NCBI GenBank assembly: GCA_029237775.1
Contig: JAQZBR010000002.1
Coordinates: forward strand, 649,489-713,488
Source: Bacteroidota bacterium
GTDB taxonomy: Bacteria > Bacteroidota > Bacteroidia > 2-12-FULL-35-15
DNA length: 64,000 nucleotides
Direction of reading: 5' to 3'
The notes beneath the pieces were generated by a model. That model did no database searches and had not been told where the DNA came from. It worked only from the letters and a program-made list of their open reading frames with translations. Positions 43,237 through 50,730 of this stretch are shown in pieces (position 1 is the stretch's first letter; each line of letters opens with the position of its first letter). The position numbers and the translations under genes are program-made.

Positions 43237-44310
43237 ATGATCAAAGTCCACAATTTCAGCGCTGGCCCGGGAATCCTTCCTGCAGAAGTTTTAAAACAAG
43301 CGGCAGAAGCCTGCATCAACTTTGATAATCTTAATTTATCACTTCTTGAGATCTCTCACAGAAGCAAGAATTATGAAAAAGTAATGGATGAGGCGCGCTC
43401 ACTGGTAAAAGAGCTGCTGGGTCTTAACGACAATTACAAAGTTCTTTTTCTGGGCGGAGGTGCAAGTTTACAGTTTGCAATGGTTCCGTACAACCTTTTA
43501 CGCACGGAAGGAACAGCCGGATATGTGAATACCGGAGTGTGGGCGAGCAAAGCAATTAAAGAAGCGAAGCTTATCGGGAACACAAAAGTTGTGGCTTCAT
43601 CTGAGGATAAAAAGTTCAATTACATTCCAAAGAATTATGAGATCCCTTCTGATCTTGACTATCTGCACATCACTTCAAACAATACCATCTACGGAACACA
43701 GATGAAGAGTTTTCCTAAAACTTCAGTTCCTCTTGTGTGCGATATGAGCAGCGATATTTTCAGCCGCCAGGTGAACGGAAACGATTTCGCGCTTATTTAT
43801 GCCGGAGCTCAAAAGAATATGGGCCCTGCAGGCGCTACGATGATTGCGGTTGATGAAACAAAATTAGGAAAAACAGGCCGTAAAATGCTTTCGATGCTTG
43901 ATTACCAAGTGCATATCAAGGGCGACAGCATGTATAACACGCCTCCTGTGTTCCCGATCTACGTAAGCATGCTTACAATGAAATGGCTGAAAGATAATGG
44001 TGGTGTTCAATGGATTGAAAAGATCAACCAGAAAAAAGCAGATACAATTTATGCTGAGATTGACCGTAACACTTTGTTCAAAGGGACTACTGCGGTGGAA
44101 GACCGCTCAAACATGAATGTTACTTTTATAATGGAAAAGCCTGAGCTGGAAACTGAGTTTGATAAATTATCTAAAGAGGCAAATCTTAGTGGCCTTCGCG
44201 GACATCGTGATGTAGGTGGATACCGGGCATCATTGTACAATGCCCTTCCACTGGAAAGCGTAAATGCTCTCGTTGAAGTGATGCAGGCATTTGAGAAAAA
44301 ATTCGCATAA
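43237..44310 (+). CDS. serC: Phosphoserine aminotransferase (SerC)
   Basis: About 357 residues from ATG 43237 (MIKVHNFSAGPGILP), where the family begins; an ATG at 43222 adds five residues and is possible. Class V PLP aminotransferase: HNFSAGPGILP at the N-terminus, EISHRSKNYEKVMDEA, FLGGGASLQFAMVP, and YAGAQKNMGPAGATMI with the PLP Lys. It makes O-phosphoserine from 3-phosphohydroxypyruvate in serine synthesis. SerA is not next to it here. A terminator follows the stop. Confidence 0.92.
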   Translation: MIKVHNFSAGPGILPAEVLKQAAEACINFDNLNLSLLEISHRSKNYEKVMDEARSLVKELLGLNDNYKVLFLGGGASLQFAMVPYNLLRTEGTAGYVNTGVWASKAIKEAKLIGNTKVVASSEDKKFNYIPKNYEIPSDLDYLHITSNNTIYGTQMKSFPKTSVPLVCDMSSDIFSRQVNGNDFALIYAGAQKNMGPAGATMIAVDETKLGKTGRKMLSMLDYQVHIKGDSMYNTPPVFPIYVSMLTMKWLKDNGGVQWIEKINQKKADTIYAEIDRNTLFKGTTAVEDRSNMNVTFIMEKPELETEFDKLSKEANLSGLRGHRDVGGYRASLYNALPLESVNALVEVMQAFEKKFA

Positions 44311-44369
44311 TATAATCAGGTTATAACACCTCATTTCATCCCTTGTGGAAGGATGTTAGATTAACTCAG

Positions 44370-44400
44370 ATCGCTTCGGCTAAACCGGGGCGATTTTTTT
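44370..44400 (+). terminator. Terminator after serC
   Basis: ATCGCTTCGG (44370-44379) / CCGGGGCGAT (44385-44394) with near-full pairing, followed by a run of T. Confidence 0.8.
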
Positions 44401-44469
44401 TATTTATTCGGGTAATGCTCTATTCGGCATAAACTTTAATCTATTTCATTTTGGACCAAAACAAATGGA

Positions 44470-45747
44470 ATGGAGATCCTGATCATACTCATTCTTACAT
44501 TGATGAATGGCTTTTTTGCACTTTCTGAGATCGCATTAGTCTCCGCAAAAAAAAGCAGGATGGAAACACTGGCGGCTCAGGGCAGCATCAGAGCCAAAAC
44601 GGTACTGAAGCTGATGGACAATCCGGAAAATTTTCTTTCTTCAGTACAGGTCGGGATCACCCTCATCGGCATTATTTCCGGTGCGTACGGAGGCGCAGCC
44701 CTGACGGACGACCTTGAAGCATACCTTGCACGATTCGAATTTCTTGGTCCGTATGTTCATAATATCTCATTGATCATAGTTATTGGAGGGATCACTTATT
44801 TCTCTATTGTGATCGGTGAGCTGGTTCCTAAATCGATTGCGATGAATAATGCGGATGCGATCGCGTTGGTTTGCGTACCGGTGATCAAATATTTCACCTA
44901 TGCGACCTATCCTTTCGTAAAGCTTCTATCTGTTTCCACAAACCTGATCGTGAAAATTCTTCGGATAAAAGATAACGGGGCGGAGAAAATGAGTGAGGAA
45001 GAACTGCTCTTTATTCTTAAAACAGCAGGAAAGCAAGGACTGCTTGAGAAAGAAGAAAGCCAGGTCCATCAGAATATTTTTCATTTCACTGATCAGACAG
45101 CAAGATCGCTTATGACTTCCCGAAAAGAGGTTGAATGGATCGACTTTAATGAGAATATAGAAACCATTTACGAAAAATTAAGGGATAGTGTTCATTCGCG
45201 CTTTATTGTTTCTGATATGCGGATCGATAAGATCAAAGGAGTGCTTACCGCGAAAGACTTTTTTGAAGCCTACAGCAGGAAAAAATTTGAATTAAAGGAT
45301 ATTCTGAGCAAACCTATCTACATAACTGAGAATTCGCTGGCATTTGAGATCCTGAATATATTTAAACACAAAAAGCAATACATTGGAATTGTGGTGGATG
45401 AAACGGGAAGCATCAAAGGTGTGGTTACTCTTCACGACCTTATTGAAGCAATTGTAGGTGACCTGCCGGATGAAGATGAATCAGATGAGATCAGCATCTT
45501 TAAACGGGATGACGGCTCTTACCTGATTGACGGCAAAACACTTGTGTATGAGATCAACCAATATTTTCAACGTGAGATCATTAAAGATAATAGCGCTGTA
45601 TATACTACAATCTCCGGATATATCCTTGATCAGCTAAAACACATCCCGGGAATCGGAGACAAAGTTAGCATCAAAGATTATGAACTGGAAGTAATGGATA
45701 TGGATGAGTTGAGGATAGACAAAATCCTGATGACAAAAAACAAATAA
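44470..45747 (+). CDS. CNNM/CorC-type membrane protein with CBS domains
   Basis: 425 residues. The DUF21 (CNNM) membrane domain covers about 1-190: LTLMNGFFALSEIALVSAKK, SSVQVGITLIGIISGAYGG and VIGELVPKSIAM are the signatures. A CBS pair follows at about 205-335 (TARSLMTSRKEVEWID, LHDLIEAIVGDLPDEDE), then a CorC_HlyC transporter-associated domain (about 350-425). The family is linked to magnesium or cobalt efflux, with older annotation as hemolysin. Monocistronic, with no metal-responsive element visible upstream. Confidence 0.9.
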   Translation: MEILIILILTLMNGFFALSEIALVSAKKSRMETLAAQGSIRAKTVLKLMDNPENFLSSVQVGITLIGIISGAYGGAALTDDLEAYLARFEFLGPYVHNISLIIVIGGITYFSIVIGELVPKSIAMNNADAIALVCVPVIKYFTYATYPFVKLLSVSTNLIVKILRIKDNGAEKMSEEELLFILKTAGKQGLLEKEESQVHQNIFHFTDQTARSLMTSRKEVEWIDFNENIETIYEKLRDSVHSRFIVSDMRIDKIKGVLTAKDFFEAYSRKKFELKDILSKPIYITENSLAFEILNIFKHKKQYIGIVVDETGSIKGVVTLHDLIEAIVGDLPDEDESDEISIFKRDDGSYLIDGKTLVYEINQYFQREIIKDNSAVYTTISGYILDQLKHIPGIGDKVSIKDYELEVMDMDELRIDKILMTKNK

Positions 45748-45758
45748 ACTCCTACACA

Positions 45759-46282
45759 TCAATAACTTACAGTGTCTATCGCATGTTTTTCTAAAACCGT
45801 CTTTGTGATCTCATCCCTGAAATTTCCTTCAGCATCCATTAAGGATAACACACTGGAAATCGGCAGTTTATTCGGATGAACATGCATCCCTAAATAATTA
45901 AGGATTCCTGTAAGATGATCCATTCCCCTCAAGTTACCCGCTCTTCCACTTGAAACTCCGATGAGGGCGCTTTTTTTCCCGCGGTTCATCTCCGGGGGAA
46001 TCGCATCCAGAAACACTTTCAGTATTCCCGGGAAGCTTCCATTATACTCCGGGGCAATAAAAACAAACTTTTGAGCAGGAAGGATAAAATCCTTCAGCAA
46101 TTGTTGAAATTTTCTGGCTTGGGGCCAAAAAATTCGGTAGAAGCGATATTGGCAGGAAGTTTTTCAAAAGACAACAAGCTGCACTTAACTCCTTGTTTTT
46201 CTACAAGTTGCACATATTGGCGTGCCACCTTCAAAGTATTGCTGTCTGCCCGATTGGTGCAGGAGAGAACCGTTATCATCAA
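45759..46282 (-). pseudogene. NAD(P)H-dependent FMN reductase, split by a frameshift
   Basis: The N-terminal part (46282 to 46094) starts MMITVLSCTNRADSNTLKVA, the flavodoxin-like FMN loop, and ends at a TGA right after PENFNN. The next frame carries on with QQLLKDFILPAQKFVFIAPE, YNGSFPGILKVFLDAIPPEM and GRAGNLRGMDHL, down to 45759. Joining the frames near 46107-46113 (an AAAATTT stretch) gives one normal-length enzyme of about 173 residues. A second T6 run lies upstream. This is either an inactivated gene, a sequencing error in a homopolymer, or programmed slippage. Confidence 0.75.
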
Positions 46283-46426
46283 ATATTATTATTAACAAAA
46301 AAGTGTTTAAAAATCCGTAATAAGTTTTAAAAGCTGCACCGCCCGAAAAACGTACTTTTATATTCCTTAGGCCCTGAAAAAACAGGGGCTTTAAATTATT
46401 ACACAGGGCACAAAGTAAAGCATTTT

Positions 46427-47113
46427 ATGAATATAACATATTACGGGCATTCTTGTTTTGGAGTTGAGGTGAATGGAAAGCATATTTTATTCGATCCTTT
46501 CATTTCTCCTAATCCGCTCGCTAAAGATATCGATGTGAATTCCGTAAAAGCGGATTACATCCTGATCACACATGGGCATGAGGATCACATCGCTGATGCG
46601 GTAAGCATTGCTACCCGTACAGGTGCTAAAGTGATCAGCAGCTTTGAGATCTGTGTATGGCTTGAGAAGCAGGGTGTCAAAAACACTCAGGGAATGAATA
46701 TCGGTGGAAAAACAAAGTTTGATTTCGGTAATGTCAAATGTGTGGTGGCAATACATTCCAGCGCAATGCCCGATGGTTCCTATGGCGGTAATCCTATGGG
46801 ATTTGTGATCGAGACCAGCGACAAAAATTTCTATTATGCCGGTGATACAGCATTGACTTACGACATGAAGCTGATCGGTGATTACAGGAACGTTGATTTC
46901 GCATTTTTACCTATCGGAGATAATTTCACGATGGGAATGGACAATGCGATCATTGCTGCTGAATTCATTCAGTGCAGGCACATCATAGGAATGCATTACG
47001 ATACATTTGAAGCAATTAAGATCGATAAAGCTTTGGCGGTGAGAAAATTCGATAATAGCGGGAATGACCTGACTCTGTTTGAGATAGGGGAAACGAAGAA
47101 ATTTGGCAACTAA
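46427..47113 (+). CDS. UPF0173-type metallo-beta-lactamase-fold hydrolase
   Basis: 228 residues, cytoplasmic. Begins NITYYGHSCFGVEVNGKHIL and LFDPFISPNP. Metal site LITHGHEDHIADA, then VAIHSSAMPDGSYGGNPMGF, FYYAGDTALTYDMKLIGD and HIIGMHYDTFEAI with the remaining His/Asp ligands. Related to UlaG-like hydrolases; the substrate is not known. Preceded by a weak hairpin (GGCCCTG / CAGGGGC near 46370-46390). Followed by an interspersed palindrome before parA. Confidence 0.88.
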   Translation: MNITYYGHSCFGVEVNGKHILFDPFISPNPLAKDIDVNSVKADYILITHGHEDHIADAVSIATRTGAKVISSFEICVWLEKQGVKNTQGMNIGGKTKFDFGNVKCVVAIHSSAMPDGSYGGNPMGFVIETSDKNFYYAGDTALTYDMKLIGDYRNVDFAFLPIGDNFTMGMDNAIIAAEFIQCRHIIGMHYDTFEAIKIDKALAVRKFDNSGNDLTLFEIGETKKFGN

Positions 47114-47127
47114 AATGTGATGGCGTT

Positions 47128-47186
47128 GTCATCCTGAACTCGTTTCAGGATCCCGCGCGCAGATTCTGAATCAAGTTCAGAATGAC
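47128..47186. repeat. Interspersed GTCATCCTGAAC palindrome
   Basis: Two 25-base arms (47128-47152 and 47162-47186; outer ends GTCATCCTGAACT and AGTTCAGAATGAC) pair with about four mismatches around a 9-base GC-rich loop. This is a repeat type found between genes in many bacterial genomes. Confidence 0.8.
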
Positions 47187-47229
47187 CTCACACAAAAAAT
47201 ATTTAATCAATAAATCAACAATTGTCCGG

Positions 47230-48045
47230 ATGGGAAAAATAATTGCAATTGCAAATCAAAAAGGTGGAGTTGGAAAAACTACAACAGCTATCAATCTGGC
47301 AGCGAGTCTGGCAGTATTGGAGTTCAAAACATTACTGATAGATGCTGATCCGCAGGCAAACTCCACTTCAGGAGTTGGATTTGACCCGCGTAATATCAAA
47401 ACAGGTATCTATGAGTGTATCATTGATGGTGTAGAGCCGCAGGGCATTATTTTGCAGACTGAAACGCCAAATTTGTTTCTTCTTCCGGCTCATATCGACC
47501 TTGTTGGTGCAGAGATCGAGATGATCAATCTTCCGAACCGCGAGAAAATGATGAAGCATTCCCTCGAGAAGATCAAATCTGAATACGATTTCATTATCAT
47601 CGATTGTTCACCTTCATTAGGTCTTGTAACCGTTAACGCTTTAACAGCAGCTGATTCAGTTCTTATTCCTGTTCAGTGTGAATATTTCGCTTTGGAAGGG
47701 CTTGGAAAATTATTGAACACGATCAAGATCGTTCAGACGAGAATGAATCCGGAATTAGCTATTGAAGGAATTCTGTTAACGATGTACGATATGCGTTTAC
47801 GCTTAAGCAACCAGGTGGTTGAAGAAGTGAAAACACATTTTCAGCAAATGGTTTTTGACACTATCATTCAGCGTAATACAAAGCTTGGAGAGGCACCAAG
47901 CTTCGGACAAAGCATTATCATGCATGATGCAAGCGGAAAAGCAGCCATCAATTATTTGAACCTTGCACGTGAGATCCTTCAGAAGAACGGATTGACACGT
48001 TTGAATGATTCAGAGAAATTTATAAACGTAGAGGAAGAGAATTAA
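47230..48045 (+). CDS. parA: Chromosome-partitioning ATPase ParA (Soj)
   Basis: 271 residues from ATG 47230 (MGKIIAIANQKGGVGKTT), where the family begins; an upstream start at 47182 lies in the intergenic repeat. Deviant Walker A KGGVGKTT at residues 10-17, Walker A' LIDADPQANSTSG, and Walker B FIIIDCSPSLGLVTVNAL. It forms nucleoid-bound dimers that position ParB-origin complexes. parB follows after 92 bases, with a 13-base inverted repeat between. Confidence 0.95.
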   Translation: MGKIIAIANQKGGVGKTTTAINLAASLAVLEFKTLLIDADPQANSTSGVGFDPRNIKTGIYECIIDGVEPQGIILQTETPNLFLLPAHIDLVGAEIEMINLPNREKMMKHSLEKIKSEYDFIIIDCSPSLGLVTVNALTAADSVLIPVQCEYFALEGLGKLLNTIKIVQTRMNPELAIEGILLTMYDMRLRLSNQVVEEVKTHFQQMVFDTIIQRNTKLGEAPSFGQSIIMHDASGKAAINYLNLAREILQKNGLTRLNDSEKFINVEEEN

Positions 48046-48048
48046 TCT

Positions 48049-48104
48049 ACGAATAACGAATTGTACGAATAGCGAATTCGTAATTCGTCTGATTCGCTAT
48101 TCGT
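48049..48104. repeat. ACGAAT-rich inverted repeat between parA and parB
   Basis: ACGAATAGCGAAT (48065-48077) and ATTCGCTATTCGT (48092-48104) are perfect 13-base inverted repeats with a 14-base loop. A third related unit, ACGAATAACGAA, lies at 48049-48060. It does not match the parS consensus. Confidence 0.75.
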
Positions 48105-48137
48105 TGAACAAAAAATTAATAGGAAAAGAAAATCAAA

Positions 48138-49055
48138 ATGTCAGTAAAAAGAAACGCATTAGGAAAAGGATTAAGCGCATTGTTGGAAAATGCGAATACA
48201 GATATCACAAACAGTAAAACCAAGCTGGAAGGTGAAGGAAAAGTTGTTGGCGCAATTGCGAACATCGAAATCGCTCAGATCGAGACAAACCCGTTCCAGC
48301 CACGCACCCAGTTTGATGAGGATGCTTTGAATGAGCTTGCTGGTTCTATTAAGGAACACGGGATCATTCAACCAATCACAGTACGTAAGCTTGGATACGA
48401 TAAATTTCAGCTGATCTCAGGTGAAAGACGTTTCCGCGCTTCTCAGATTGCCGGACTGACAAGTGTGCCGGCATATATCCGTATAGCTAACGATCAGGCA
48501 ATGCTTGAAATGGCATTAGTTGAGAACATTCAGCGTGAACAGCTTGATGCGATCGAAGTTGCGATCAGTTACAAGCGTTTAATTGATGAGTGTGACCTGA
48601 CTCAGGAACAACTTTCTCAAAAAGTCAGCAAGCAGCGTTCAACGATCACCAATTATTTACGTTTACTGAAGCTTCCTGTGGAGATACAGCTGGCGCTCCG
48701 CAACGGAGATCTTACAATGGGTCATGCACGTGCATTGATCAACATTGAGGATGAAGACAAACAGCTTGACATTTACAACCAGATCGTATTGAATGATCTT
48801 TCCGTGCGTGATGTTGAAGACCTCGTAAGAGGCGTTAAGACTGAGATCACGAAAACATCTTCCGGCAAGAGCGCGAAAAAAGAAAATGATAAAGCAGAAT
48901 TATCATTTGAACAGAAGCAGGTGGTTGAGGATCTTCGTGCCGTATTTAACACAAAGGTTATGATCAACCGCGATGCCAAAGGAAAAGGAAAGATCACCAT
49001 TCCTTTTAAATCGGATAACGACCTGAAGCGCATTCTTGATCTTCTGGACGCATAA
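48138..49055 (+). CDS. parB: Chromosome-partitioning protein ParB (Spo0J)
   Basis: 305 residues. The N-terminal KRNALGKGLSALLE matches the ParA-contact segment. The ParB CTPase/nuclease-type domain covers about 40-130 (IAQIETNPFQPRTQFDEDAL, SGERRFRASQIAGL, MALVENIQREQLDAIE). The HTH spans about 140-215 (LSQKVSKQRSTITNYLRLLK, GHARALINIED). The C-terminal dimer domain is about 250-305. It binds parS sites near the origin, so the replication origin may be nearby outside this window. Confidence 0.95.
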   Translation: MSVKRNALGKGLSALLENANTDITNSKTKLEGEGKVVGAIANIEIAQIETNPFQPRTQFDEDALNELAGSIKEHGIIQPITVRKLGYDKFQLISGERRFRASQIAGLTSVPAYIRIANDQAMLEMALVENIQREQLDAIEVAISYKRLIDECDLTQEQLSQKVSKQRSTITNYLRLLKLPVEIQLALRNGDLTMGHARALINIEDEDKQLDIYNQIVLNDLSVRDVEDLVRGVKTEITKTSSGKSAKKENDKAELSFEQKQVVEDLRAVFNTKVMINRDAKGKGKITIPFKSDNDLKRILDLLDA

Positions 49056-49103
49056 TTTGTATCTTTACGCAAAATATCCGGTTACGGAAATAATGCTATT
49101 CGT

Positions 49104-49733
49104 ATGATCCATCCTTCATGGAGATTTATATTTCTAAAAAAGTTATTTCAACTAATCATTGGAATAACTTTTTTGTTTTTATCCGCTACCCAAACTAAAG
49201 CTCAGGTTAACTCTGACAGCCTTAAAAAACAGGTTATTGTTTCTTCTGATAAAACCGACACTGTAAAGAAAGAGCAAGCGAAATTTCATTCGCCCAAAAA
49301 AGCAGCGCTGCTTTCAACTGTTCTTCCAGGAGCCGGACAGGTTTACAATAAAAAGTACTGGAAAGCTCCTGTGATCTATGCAGGGTTTGCAGGCCTAGCC
49401 TACTCTTTTCAGTTTAATCAGTCGCGCTACGTAAAATATCGCGATGCGCTAAAGCTGCGGCTCGACAATGATGCAAGCACTATTGATCCTTATGTTGACC
49501 TGTATTCCGATGATCAGCTAAGCACCTTGTATCAGTATTATCATCGTTACCGCGATCTAACAGTAATCGGAGGAGCGTTGCTGTACGTATTGAATATTGT
49601 GGATGCCACAGTTGATGCTCATTTATTTACATTCAACGTAAGTGATGATCTCAGCCTGAATATACATCCCGCATTGATCAATACTGCCGGAAATCATTTT
49701 AATACCGGCATAGGTTTACACCTTTCTTTTTAG
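49104..49733 (+). CDS. DUF5683 membrane-associated protein
   Basis: 209 residues. Signal peptide about 1-34 (ending TQTKAQ). The family core is PKKAALLSTVLPGAGQVYNK, KYWKAPVIYAGFAGLAYSFQ and FNQSRYVKYRDALKLR, with YQYYHRYRDLTVIGGALLYVLNIVDATVDAHL near the end. Two hydrophobic segments suggest membrane association. Function unknown. In Bacteroidota it usually sits between parB and dapB, as here; dapB starts 11 bases after its stop. Confidence 0.85.
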   Translation: MIHPSWRFIFLKKLFQLIIGITFLFLSATQTKAQVNSDSLKKQVIVSSDKTDTVKKEQAKFHSPKKAALLSTVLPGAGQVYNKKYWKAPVIYAGFAGLAYSFQFNQSRYVKYRDALKLRLDNDASTIDPYVDLYSDDQLSTLYQYYHRYRDLTVIGGALLYVLNIVDATVDAHLFTFNVSDDLSLNIHPALINTAGNHFNTGIGLHLSF

Positions 49734-49744
49734 AAAACAGTTAT

Positions 49745-50467
49745 ATGAAAATAGCGCTTATCGGTTACGGAAAAATGGGTAAAGAGATCGAACAGATCGC
49801 CATTTCACGCGGACACGAAATTTCCTTAAAGGTCGACATTTCTAATGCGTCCACGTATACTGCTGAAGATTTACGATCAGCTGATGTAGCAATAGAATTC
49901 AGTACCCCGGAATCAGCGATCAATAATATTGATAAATGTTTTGACGCCAATGTACCTGTCGTTGTTGGCACTACGGGCTGGCTTGAAAAGCTTTCCGAAG
50001 TTAAACAGAGATGCAGCAATAAGAACCAGACGCTTTTCTATGCTTCGAATTACAGCATTGGAGTAAATCTTTTTTTCGCGCTGAATGAATATCTAGCTAA
50101 GCTTATGAATAAACATTCAGGGTATGATGTTGCCATGGAAGAAATTCATCACGTTCACAAGCTGGATGCTCCCAGCGGAACTGCAATTTCACTTGCAAAC
50201 CAGGTGATTGCCAATTTGGATAAAAAAGTGAAATGGGTGAATAACGAAACGAAAAACAAGGAAGAGCTGAGCATTATCTCAAAGCGACTAGATGAAGTTC
50301 CCGGTACACACACCGTCACTTACGGGTCGGATGTAGATGAGATCAGTATCACTCACATTGCTCATAACCGTAAAGGGTTTGCCTTAGGTGCTGTGATCGC
50401 GGCTGAATGGGTGAAAGACAAAAAAGGAGTCTACGGAATGAATGATCTTATGTCGGAAAACGATTAA
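49745..50467 (+). CDS. dapB: 4-hydroxy-tetrahydrodipicolinate reductase (DapB)
   Basis: 240 residues. N-terminal nucleotide loop KIALIGYGKMGKEIEQIA. Central FSTPESAINNI, VVVGTTGWLEK and FYASNYSIGVNLFFALN. Signature EEIHHVHKLDAPSGTAISLA with catalytic His/Lys residues. It reduces the dipicolinate intermediate in lysine and diaminopimelate synthesis, supplying the peptidoglycan cross-link residue that the mpl product (28456-29826) also handles. Co-transcribed with DUF5683. Confidence 0.95.
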   Translation: MKIALIGYGKMGKEIEQIAISRGHEISLKVDISNASTYTAEDLRSADVAIEFSTPESAINNIDKCFDANVPVVVGTTGWLEKLSEVKQRCSNKNQTLFYASNYSIGVNLFFALNEYLAKLMNKHSGYDVAMEEIHHVHKLDAPSGTAISLANQVIANLDKKVKWVNNETKNKEELSIISKRLDEVPGTHTVTYGSDVDEISITHIAHNRKGFALGAVIAAEWVKDKKGVYGMNDLMSEND

Positions 50468-50730
50468 ACTCTTCACAAAAATTAACAAGGTGAAATAGTA
50501 TTAATTACGAACTTCGTTGTTCGGTAGGCAATAAAAAAAAAGCAAGCAATTGGCAGTTGAACAATCAGACAAAAGACAAATTCTGAATTTACTCATAAAC
50601 AATAATTAAAACAATCACAACAGGTTTGCCTTTCAAGAGTAAAGCGCCTTTGTGCTCTAATAACAACAACAATAATCCCTTTGCGCCTTCGTGCCTTAGT
50701 GGTGAAAAAAATATAACATTCTACTAAAAC
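50468..50730. other. Intergenic region with a repeat remnant
   Basis: 263 bases without a gene. CCTTTGCGCCTTCGTGCCTT (50679-50698) and a weaker AAGCGCCTTTGTGCTCT (50642-50658) belong to a CTTTGCG-type intergenic repeat. No promoter match was found. Confidence 0.5.

Noticed and set aside
48065..48104. parS site
   Set aside because: The palindrome does not match the conserved TGTTNCACGTGAAACA-type parS consensus; no such site was seen elsewhere in the window.
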